DNA of 64,000 nt from Dryas octopetala (taxonomy: Eukaryota; Streptophyta; Magnoliopsida; Rosales; Rosaceae). Shown piece by piece: positions 11,701-20,696 of the stretch; position 1 is the stretch's first letter, and each line of letters opens with the position of its first letter. Below the pieces are notes generated by a model. It was not told where the DNA came from. It saw only the letters and a program-made list of their open reading frames with translations, and did not search any database. The stretch is from contig OY992834.1 in the NCBI GenBank assembly GCA_963921425.1, forward strand, positions 17,930,941-17,994,940. The letters run 5' to 3'. A program made the translations under genes and the position numbers.

Positions 11701-12638
11701 CTTTGATTTTTCCCTGACATTTGCCAAAAAGCAACAAACATCGAATTCAGAAGAGAGTTTTTGATATACCGCATCAGCAAGGGTGGTCTTGCCAATACCA
11801 CCCATGCCCCAAATACCTAAAGTGCGAACATCAAGTGAGTCAATGCACAATAATGACTCAATTTTCTCAATATGTTTTTCAATTCCCACCAGGCCTTTTA
11901 AATCGCATGTCGATTTACGATTCAATTTCTTCAAAATATCTTTGACAACTGTCTCAATTAATTCGGATTCAGGCCTGACATATATGAAGAAGGATAAATT
12001 AATTATAGTTAGTAAGTATATATACATTTCCTAAGTAATCTTCTATTAATCAAATGATCAAAAAAAAAAATTTAATTGAGTTACCTAATTGTATTCGAAT
12101 CAAATCCAGATAGACTGGCTGCTTTTGTCAAAGCAACCTTCCACTTGCTCACCATGTCCATCCTGTCCTGGAAACATTGTTCAAGGCGCGCAAATGCAAC
12201 TGCATAGCTTCCCTCCTGTTTCCTTACATGTGATGGATTGATGCCACAAAAAACTGGTATAACAAATTGTCCATATAATTCCTTACATTGGAGTATATGC
12301 ACAACTTCATCTAAGCACCATGTTGAAGAAGCATAGTCTTCTGAAAAAATTATCACTGACACCTTCGATTGCTCGATTGCTTTGGTTAGGGCATGTGAAA
12401 TTTCATCTCCTCTCTCAAGTTTGTAGTCCATGTAGGTTTCAACTTTATTTTCAAGTAAAGCAGCATGAAGATGGCTAGTAAAATAATCGCGGGTGTCCAC
12501 ACCTCTGAAACTAAGGAAGACATCATACTTTTCTTGAGGGCAGAGGATGACAGCAGAAGAAGAAGAAGCCATATTCATAACCTGCAAATCCATGTTCATA
12601 ACCTGCAAATCCATATTCATAGTATGATTACTAAACAT
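8055..12638 (-). CDS. TIR-NBS-LRR (TNL) disease resistance protein
   Basis: Five exons join in phase: 12638-12085, 11974-10873, 10572-10255, 10160-8793, 8624-8055 (1303 aa from the first ATG). Exon 1 is the TIR domain (KYDVFLSFRGVDTR, SSTWCLDEV; the conserved Glu of TIR NADases is expected in that last region). Exon 2 is NB-ARC: P-loop GMGGIGKTT, kinase-2 LIVLDDVN, RNBS-B GSRSIITTRD, GVPIALKVLG in place of GLPLAL, and MHDLVQQMG. Exons 3-4 are LRRs, with a 4 x 18-residue repeat at 9570-9785. Exon 5 is the post-LRR C-JID domain (PGNDIPKWFSFQSEGSSI). Known role of the family: intracellular sensing of pathogen effectors, then TIR NADase signalling through EDS1. The start may be the internal ATG at 12578 or 12572. 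The frame is intact, so it looks functional; the effector is unknown. It lies between two long direct repeats. Confidence 0.95.
8748..8789. repeat. (GA)21 microsatellite at the start of TNL intron 4
   Basis: On the coding (minus) strand, intron 4 starts GTAT and then runs as (CT)n for 42 bp, followed by a short GT/CA tract (about 8728-8745). The repeat begins two bases after the GTAT of the splice donor. Confidence 0.95.
9570..9785 (-). repeat. Four tandem 54-bp repeats inside the TNL LRR exon
   Basis: The encoded units are VSELPRQITTSNLSQMSR, VSEVPRQKTSLNFSEMSR, VSEDPSQITSLNLSEMSR and VSELPRKTTTLNLPQIGI. Each is 18 residues (54 bp), keeps the frame, and interrupts the regular 23-24-residue LRR pattern. 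The motif partly resembles an LRR strand (LP...L.L). Confidence 0.9.
12572..12621 (-). repeat. 21-bp tandem duplication at the TNL N-terminus
   Basis: The coding strand carries ATGAACATGGATTTGCAGGT-like units in tandem, encoding MNMDLQV twice before MNMASSSS. Each unit contains TTTGCAG, which could act as a splice acceptor. Confidence 0.8.
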
Positions 12639-12960
12639 TAGAAGATTAACAAAATGGTTTTTTACTTTTAAATACCAAATCTCAATAAAACTTATTAAAT
12701 GTTTAGCACATGAAAATAATTTAAATTACTAAAATAAAAAACTTACAAATTTTGTTCTTCAATCAGAAGATCTAGAACCAGAAACTGGGAAAGTAAAATT
12801 ATAGATATAAATATTTTGAGAGATATAGAGGGGAGTAGCGAAGTGTCTAATTCTAAGCTTATGTGTTTTTCTCTAAACAACCTCTCAATTTTCCTTCAAC
12901 ACTTGCACTCTTTAAAGGAAGGCAAAGTGCTTTTGCTTTCTTCAAAATCTTAAAGTAATT

Positions 12961-13520
12961 TATGGAGATGATTGCGGTCTCCATGGTTACTTTGTCGCAT
13001 TTAACCACTCAAGAGTCTTCCCATTCAAAATCAAAATGACGTGGAGAGACTTTTGTTGAAGAAATTGAGTGGTTGAAATCTCAATTATTTTTTGGGACAA
13101 GAACCGGGTTTAGTAGTAGTGATTTGATAGCATCGTCTTTGAATGCTCTTGAAGCATTGAACTTAGTTAGACCACCACTTGACAATTTGTTCTTTATTAC
13201 CTAAAGGGAATATTTTTGGTGGAGATGATTGCAGCCAATCCCCATGATTGTTGTGTCGGAATAAGTGGAGAGACATGCATTGAAAATCAAAATAAGTGGA
13301 GAGACTATTGCTGAAGAAATTGAGTGATTTAACCCATCATGGGTCGACCTTTCATACAAAATGCAAATGCGTGTAGAGACTTTTGCTAATGAAATTGAGT
13401 GGTTGGAATCTCAATTGATTTGGGGAAAAAAAAAAAAACAGGGTTTAGTAGTAGCTATTTGTTAACATTGTATTTGAATAAATGCTCTCGAAGCCCCAAG
13501 GATTGAATTTAGACCACCAT
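12961..13520. repeat. Diverged direct repeats upstream of the TNL
   Basis: Unit 1 (about 12961-13180) and unit 2 (about 13219-13520) share the same order of blocks: GGAGATGATTGC, then GAGAGACTTTTGTTGAAGAA, then GTTTAGTAGTAG, then TTAGACCACCA. The GAGAGACT...GAAATTGAGTGG block appears three times (near 13042, 13292 and 13375). The units are clearly diverged, so the duplication is old. Confidence 0.75.
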
Positions 13521-13734
13521 TTGAATCTATTCCTAATGTTCTGCTGGAATGTCACAACAGAACATACAGTTTGGTCTATTCTGTTTTAAGTTTGAGATAT
13601 TTCCTTTTGGGAGTAATGCTCGTCCAAGGGACTCAACATGAGGGATATATAAGAGACAACACATTTAAATTTTGGATTTACTTCAATGAATTATTGAGTT
13701 CACAATGGCATCATTAAATCAAACCATATGAAAG

Positions 13735-13815
13735 AAGATTAGTCTTCTGAGAAAATGATCACCAAAAGCTTTTCATTAGGGCATGTGTAATTTTATATCC
13801 TCTCTCAAGTCTGAA
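13735..13815 (-). pseudogene. Decayed TIR-exon fragment
   Basis: AGTCTTCTGAGAAAATGATC and, further on, TTAGGGCATGTG and TCCTCTCTCAAGTCTG match the TIR exon of the intact TNL at about 12338-12422 in the same order, with a gap of roughly 15 bp and many substitutions. It is a short remnant of another TNL copy, not expressed as such. Confidence 0.65.
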
Positions 13816-13904
13816 GGTATTAAAGTGTTGTTTTGAATTTAATTTGAGAAAAAATTAGAAACATTATCAATGTAAACAATTAAGAATTTTCAATAATTAT
13901 TAAA

Positions 13905-14085
13905 TATCATCGTTCATTATCTTTTGAATTTCATAAAGTACATTTTTTAGACCAAAAGACATAACATTCCATTGATGATAGTGCCCAAATGGTTCAGTAA
14001 AGCAGTTTTATATTTGTGTTCCTCTATTTGAATTTGCCAAATATCAGATTTCATGTCAAATTTTGACCGAGAATACTTTTGCCTT
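13905..14085 (-). pseudogene. Broken reverse-transcriptase fragment, endogenous caulimovirid or Ty3/gypsy type
   Basis: On the minus strand two short pieces in different frames resemble conserved reverse-transcriptase blocks: KFDMKSDIWQIQI (about 14062-14024) and, after a frameshift, a block containing FGLKN (about 13950-13965). Stops and the frameshift show that it is dead. The wording of the motifs reminds me of endogenous plant pararetroviruses (Caulimoviridae), but Ty3/gypsy RTs are close relatives and about 180 bp cannot separate them. No movement or coat protein remnants were seen nearby. Confidence 0.45.
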
Positions 14086-14348
14086 GTGGAATCTTTGTAG
14101 TAAATTGTGTTAGTTAGGTAATGGATATCTAATCCATTGTAAAATTATCCTAAAAAAAAAAAAAATTCCATTGTACAATTTGGTTTAAGGTTTTATAGTT
14201 AATTACCAATCTTGGTTTTCGCCTTTTACTGTAGCATTTTCTAATTAAATTTTTAGAAAGTACAGGTCTTGTATTTCTATTTCACAATTAATGTTCAAGA
14301 TCCATTTTAAATCTTTTTTACAGGGATTGTCAACAGCAGAACGGGACC

Positions 14349-14529
14349 TTCTATCATGACTGGAGGCATACAATGCCTCCACATTAAAAAAAAAAAAAAA
14401 ATAACCTGTTGAACTGGTAAACAAGTTTTACCATTTTTTTGCCCTTTTTTTTCTCATCCGTTAGATCAAATATATCTCATCCAACGGTCAAGACTCTGTA
14501 GGCATTGTATGCTTGCAGTCATTATAGAA
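14349..14529. mobile_element. Small MITE with about 30-bp inverted repeats
   Basis: The left end TTCTATCATGACTGGAGGCA is matched by the right end read in reverse complement, TTCTATAATGACTGCAAGCA, and both continue into TACAATGCCT. The middle is AT-rich with an A run. No clear target duplication, so the superfamily is open. Confidence 0.6.
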
Positions 14530-14963
14530 TTTCCGAACTACTTAGTGTGCTAATTATGCAAAGTACTTCTGTACCACCATGTTCTGTTGGGTCCAAAATC
14601 TATCATGTGATCTGAAGGGGTTTTGAATAATGGTCCGATGAAGTAAATTATTAGTAATAAATCATTGAACCAAAATTTCATATACTCTTATTCTGTATAT
14701 TTATATAACATTACTTTTTATTTTTTGCAACCTAAATATATATACATGACCCTAGCTTCTATTATTGTGAAGCTGTGGAAGACAGCTTAGAAAGTGACAT
14801 ATATATGTGCATGCGTTCTAACTTGTAAGTGGTTCACGGAGCTCAGAGGCTATACAAAAGTAGTAAAAGAATACAACAACCACACTATTTAAACTTTAAA
14901 GTGCCCTTAGGGAAAGGATGCTATACTATATTATAAAATAAAATAATTAACATTACACGATAG

Positions 14964-15858
14964 TATAAGGTACTAATAAAATAATCAAAGGATTGCAAAA
15001 AATATTGAAATTCTATCTAACTCTGCTATTTGCGTCTGCATCATATATTACAACCACTGAATGAAGAACCAAAACCCATAAACAAACCTCGTTGTACAGT
15101 CATGTGGAAGCACCCACATCATGTTTCAATTTTCAATTATTAGATCATTTTCGTTAGTGCTAAAGCAAAGCAAGTGCTGATCTGTGGACAATGTTGTAAA
15201 GACAGAGAAGAATTTCAGCACCTATTAGTGCAATGATGAGCCATTCCAAAAAATCGAATTTCCTATTCTTGCACCTACCCCACAAGAGGAAAGAATGACA
15301 CCCTTCTAAAACAAGCACGGGGCAAAGTGGGCTTTTACTTCAGGTAAAATTACAAGTATAATTACAGAAAAATTTCTAGCCCTTCTTGTTTTAGATTAAT
15401 GGACTAGTGATTTTATATCTTATTTACAAGTATAATTACAGAAAGAATTGTAACCCAAATTACAAGTACTAGTGCCATATATATACATAGCTATAGACAT
15501 AGAAGAGTAGGGACACAAGATTAATATCGACCATATTGTGTTGCAGTCAATGGGAGAAAATTAGACCTTGAACATGGCATCAGAAAACCTATCGCAAACC
15601 AGATGTCATAACTCTTAACACTCAAAAATCATACTCTTAATTCTCTAGCAAATTTGTCATTGCTTGTTAAAGTTTTTTTCTTGTTCAAGGAGTATTGGAG
15701 TTGCAGACACATGGGTTGCAAAGAAAACAAGGGGATTCACAAACACAAATTCATAATCTATCAAATCAATCCATAGATAAAAAAAATCACATACAAATTC
15801 TAATCAAAACACTAAAAAACAAAGAGATTGTGCAAACCTAAATCAGGAGAAAAAACAG

Positions 15859-15894
<36 letters not shown>

Positions 15895-16307
15895 CAAACT
15901 CACGTAACTCAAGTCCAATGGCGTCGGAGGCGGCAACGGTGGGTAGTTTGATGATGATGAAGATGATAATGAGATGGTCCAAGCAGAGAGATATGCAGGG
16001 GTCCTCTGAAGACAACGTTCAAAGAGAAGATGGTAGAACAAAACGTAAACTAAAATAGGGATAATACGTGATTTTCAAAAATCAATGAGGGTATTATGGG
16101 TAAAATAAATTTTTTATTATTGCTGTGATTCACTGCAGCTTTCAAAAGCACCTACAAACTTGCTTTCTATTTTTGCTGTGGGGAGTTGAGAATTGTGGGA
16201 CAGAACACTTTTTTATTTTTTTACCAAACACCAAAACTGCTGTGGGTGATTGAGAATTGTCATCCACAGCAGCTTTTGGGTCCTTCACAGCAATCCCAAA
16301 CGGGGCC
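14964..16307. mobile_element. Insertion in copy B, ending in a PIF/Harbinger terminus
   Basis: The right end reads CAATCCCAAACGGGGCC followed by TTA, the same terminus in reverse orientation as the element at 63626. The terminal 240 bp (about 16070-16307) match that element (GCTGTGGGTGATTGAGAATT, TTGCTGTGGGGAGTTGAGAA). The left part (14964 to about 15800) is not recognised, and a 31-bp A run lies at 15859-15889. The insertion is bordered by two copies of a roughly 75-bp target segment, much longer than the 3-bp duplication of this superfamily. Confidence 0.6.
15859..15889. repeat. (A)31 homopolymer
   Basis: Thirty-one consecutive A residues inside the copy B insertion. The predicted frames across it are low-complexity and are not taken as genes. 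Confidence 0.95.
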
Positions 16308-17287
16308 TTAAACTTTAAAGTGCCCTTAGGGAAAGGATGCTATACTATATTATAAAATAAAATAATTAACATTACACGATAGCATGTTGTATGTACATCC
16401 AAATCAGTCATTTTCTTGAGGAAAATTCTCCACATCAAACAAGTGGTTAATATGGGCCATTCCTCAAGAATGCAAACAAAGAATTTGTCTTTGTTAGTCA
16501 GACAGTTTCACATCTTGGAGTCACGGGTGAGCCCCTGAATGTATCTTTTATTATTCAGTGCGTTTGTTTATACTTTATAGGGCTGCTAAAGTTTCAGAGA
16601 ATTCAACGATTGTCGTTTAAAGAGGTATGTTTATCAGAATGCTTTATGTCAAAACTATGAAGCTAAGTGCCCACATGTTTTAGGTCCTGTTACTCCTGTG
16701 GTGTCTGTTCAAGTCTTCAAGTACTCAAAATAATTGGCAAAAGAATTGTGTAGATGATCATCTTTAGGAACATTTCTATTAGGCAACGCGGATTTGTTGC
16801 ACAACGTTATGTTATGGACTCGTGTTTTGGGGATCAACAAGGGAGTGTGCATAGATTGGCAAGGCAAAAAGGGCAAAAAAAAATCAACTGAATCGATCGA
16901 TATGAGATTTTTGTTTAGGTTTTAGAATAACCGTTTTAGACCTTAGAATTTAGGCTTTAACGCTCTAGAGCTCAAAACTTAAGAACTAAACCCTAAGCGA
17001 TGAATAGGTACCGATAGATAAGGGATTATTTTATTTTTATAATTTTTGCATGGCTGATCAATCTACCCTCCTTTGTCGATCAATGCATGCTCTGCATCTT
17101 CTCTGCATTGTAAGCTCCGCAACAAAACCAAACTCTGTTATTAGGTACAAAAATAAGTTTGCACAGCATATAGAACTTCTAAAAGAAAGCTTCACCCACC
17201 GGCCCTACTCCATAAGATTCCATAGAACTCCTTATCTATTTTCCCATCAATTAATTCCTTACTATATGAAAACGACGAAAAGAGCAC

Positions 17288-17608
17288 TTGCAAAATAGAA
17301 GCAACAAGTTGAAACTAGCCAAAGGAGTTCTGAAATATCGTAGGTATTCATGTCTTATTAGAGTTGCAACACAAGGTACATACCGTGAGGAGTTGAAGAA
17401 GGTGCAATGTTTTGTATCTACCTTGGCCTTGAAGACAATTTGTGTGAGTCGAAGAGAGCCAATTAAGTTGGCCATGTTAACATGTGGCCTTAACATGCAG
17501 TTGCACCCTTCGTCGCACAACACACACAGGTTGGCATGTGCACATGAGATTGCAAAATACCGACAAATTATCCGTCCCATTCCGGTTGATTGTGTTCATT
17601 CTCAGTAG
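17288..17608 (+). pseudogene. MULE/FAR1-type transposase fragment (copy B)
   Basis: Counterpart of the 3798-4163 frame, with THRLACAHEIAKY in place of THRLPCAHEIAKY and a stop after HSQ where copy A reads on. The changed Pro in the PCAHEIA block and the early stop show that neither copy is under coding constraint. Confidence 0.5.
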
Positions 17609-19684
17609 AGGAAACTAGATTTATTGCATGCCTTGAAAAGTAGTAACCACTAAGTTCTGTCACTTGCCCATGTTGATAGGATTTGAAACCGTGAAGAGAT
17701 TAGTTTGGTGAATGGATACTGAAAAGAACTCCAGGAGATAAATTAGTTTGAAAGGGAAGAGTTTGCCAGAGTCTGGAATCAAAGACAATTACAAAACCAC
17801 AAGTAAAGAAAGCCCATTACAAGAAGCTGTTCGGCTGATTGGCTTCTGTTCCACAGAATAGTACACAACCATATAAGTTATAACTTAGTCTAACTCGGCT
17901 TTCCTGTAAACTTAATTTCAAAAAAGTGGAATGTGTATTGATATAATATGGTCTCATTTGCTGCTATAATACAAGTCCATACAATGAATGTGTCCAATTT
18001 AGCTTTCAATTTAAAACTATGCACCTGTTTCTATCAGATGCTTGTTGCAATTTTCTTGTTTATCTTCTGTAATGAATTTCACTGAGGTCAATAATGAGCA
18101 GTATTTGCAATGGATATCTACATTAACCTAATGTGGACTTGAAAGTTTTGATTGCACAATCCTGAACATTTAGAGCAGCTATCCCTTTTCCAATACAAGT
18201 TTTGCAGCATGTCCTTGTTGAATTCAAGCACCTGCATAAACAAAATTTCATTCACTAGAGGTTTAAACCACGAATCACAATGAATGGAGAAGAATCCAAT
18301 GTCATTACAAGAAGAGTAAAGCCAGTCACAATGCAGGTACCATTCGCAAGTTGCAACAGAAGCAGCACAAGACACCACAAACAAAAATTGAACTTACAGT
18401 TGTTCACTCTATTCTATAATTTCTATTAGGAAATCACAATAACAGTGTTAATGAATTTTCTTATTAATGTCCTTTATTTGTTATTAGCTGTTGGAGGCAT
18501 TTCTATTGTTTCACGAAGCAACCAAATAGAGCATGAGATATACAAGAAAACAAATAAAACAGAGCATAAGACAATAATTCCATAAATAATGAAGATGACC
18601 AAAAGCAATAGTTAATTTTCCTATGAAACAGAAAAAAGTCAACCATAAATATTATCGGAAGTTCTATTTTCCATCATTCCCTCAGCAACCTAAGAGGCTC
18701 TTAGTGAACATAAAGATCAGGTAAATAAAGAATAATAAGTGTTCTTGACATAATTCAATGTAGAATTATCGGCGTCACAAAAATTTTGTAAAAATTGACA
18801 GTAAGTCTAGCATCTTCCAAAAGAACTTTTTCTTCTTTTTTTTTTTTTGTCAGAATAAATAATTCATATACTATAGAACTGTTCATTAAATTAACTAAAA
18901 TCCAGCATGCTTTTTTTTTTTTTTTGTGTCAATAAAATCTAGCATGTTACTCAACCAGAAACAAGCAAGAAGAAGAAGAGAATTCTTTTTGAATGGCAAA
19001 AGATGACAAAAAAATCAAATACAACAGAACTGTTTAGCTTTTAACTATTGGGGCTTTATCATATACTTTTTTGGACACTTAATGGGATCATTGAATGTGA
19101 CAAACAACTAAATGAGAAGCATACACCCTACAGGCATGTCCAATGGAATAGATAACATGGATCACATAATTCAACCGTTTAGCTTAACACAGTCCTCAAT
19201 CCATGAAACCTGGTTCTGTTTACTTGTTTTCAAAAGTCATTAATTAATTCTTTCTTTTTTATATCTAAGAAAAAAAAAAAAAAAAAACAGAAGATAGAAG
19301 TACAAAACACAATAGAAAGACTTAAAAAAAATTAAAATGAGGGTGTCATATGATTTACCTGGGGAAAGAATTAGCAAGAATTAAAATAATCAATGACCTG
19401 TTCCCGTGTATCCTGTATTACTTCAATAACCTGCAAAAATAAGTCAATATGAATTACCTTGACTTAAAATAATCATATGAAAGATGGAATTTCCAGCCAA
19501 TAAGAGTTTCCCTACAAAAAGAATTAGCTCGACTTAAAAAATTCAAATATGAATCCTAGTAATTATTTCAACCAAAGAACCAATCCACACTATATTTTCA
19601 GTTCACAGGGGAAATATAAATAAGTAATTCATATTATGCAAAAATCCAAATATACATTATTTATGAAGAATTATACGAAAAGAA

Positions 19685-20696
19685 ACAGAGGCTGGAAATT
19701 CATTACTGAGCTGAATGGTTTTTAAGGCTAAGCAAAAGCTTAGGTCATATCTTCTTAAGGAGTTTGCTTTTTTGCTTCTAATATTAATTTAAAAGAAAAG
19801 GTTCCAACAGTTTTTTTTCAATATATCTAACTCTGTCCAAAACTCTCTCACATTTAACGCAAAAGAATGTAGGATCAGATGGACTAGGACATGCATAATT
19901 CCTGAAAAAGAGAGCAAGTTTCAAATTTGAAACTCATCATCTTCAAACATTATAAACTTTGTTTCTTAGAAAAAATCGCTTAACTATTGTATCTCATACA
20001 TACCATTCTTGTAGGATTTGCGTTTCAGTTCACAAGATCTGTGACTGCTCCAAATATTTTAAACATTGAAAAAAAACAAAATTCAAACAGCATAATTAAC
20101 TGCTCTGGGCAGCAAAAAAAGGACCTTGGATTGTTAACCACAAGAATACTCCCCCTCATACATAGCACAAAAGTCAGAAACACAGTAGGGGAACTCCAAA
20201 CTTATATTATACAACGCGTATTAAAAATTAAAAATTTTATATTATAAAGACAAGCGTTTAAATATCATTTCCAACAAGCAGTGATGAATGCTAGTTTCCG
20301 TATTCTTATTTTTCTAGGCAACGTTGGTCAAGAGGGACTATCAGCCTATGTTGTCGGGTTCAAAATATATAATTATGAGATACTGAAGACTCCAAAAAAA
20401 TTCTGCTCCTAGCCACCTGCAAACAATTTATGTGCCTGGCTGATTTGCTAAGGGTTACCGTATGGTATCTAAATTGATGTAGTTTGTAGACAAGAGTGGC
20501 ATAAGATAATTGGTGTGTTAGAGAAGAGAATTTACGTACCTGATATAAACAACGATGAATAAATGTGTGATTCTTGTTAGTTCAGAAAGCCCAGCAGTTC
20601 TCTACGGACTGACTGGCCTAAACCACAAACTAGAGTAGATGATAGAGGATAAATATACACAATGTGTACTGTTGAAACTCAATGCAATGTGCGAAC
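19685..20696. other. Intergenic, nothing recognised
   Basis: AT-rich interval between repeat copy B and the PPR stop codon. The last 100 bp or so probably include the PPR 3' UTR. No gene or element terminus identified. Confidence 0.4.

Larger units (their letters stand above)
12639..14577. other. TNL upstream region: promoter and repeat-rich DNA
   Basis: Contains the putative TNL promoter (roughly the first 300 bp beyond 12638; no convincing TATA box assigned), the diverged direct repeats, a TIR-exon relic, an RT relic and a MITE, listed separately. Nothing else is recognised. Confidence 0.6.
14578..19684 (+). repeat. Long direct repeat, copy B
   Basis: Second copy of the 2493-6044 segment, same orientation, starting CATGTTCTGTTGGGTCC and ending with ACGAAAAGAA. 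It is interrupted by about 1.3 kb (14964-16307) and retains about 150 bp near 17900-18060 that copy A lacks. Identity outside the indels is high by eye (only scattered single-base differences), so the duplication is fairly recent compared with the decayed repeats around it. Confidence 0.9.

Noticed and set aside
15812..16058. Overlapping 67-76-aa frames around the A run
   Set aside because: They owe their openness to a 31-base homopolymer (Lys or Phe runs) and lie in transposon DNA.
2493..19684. The two long direct repeats as LTRs of one large retrotransposon with the TNL inside
   Set aside because: Their ends lack TG/CA, no primer-binding site or polypurine tract is present, no gag-pol lies between, and the TNL is on the opposite strand with introns.
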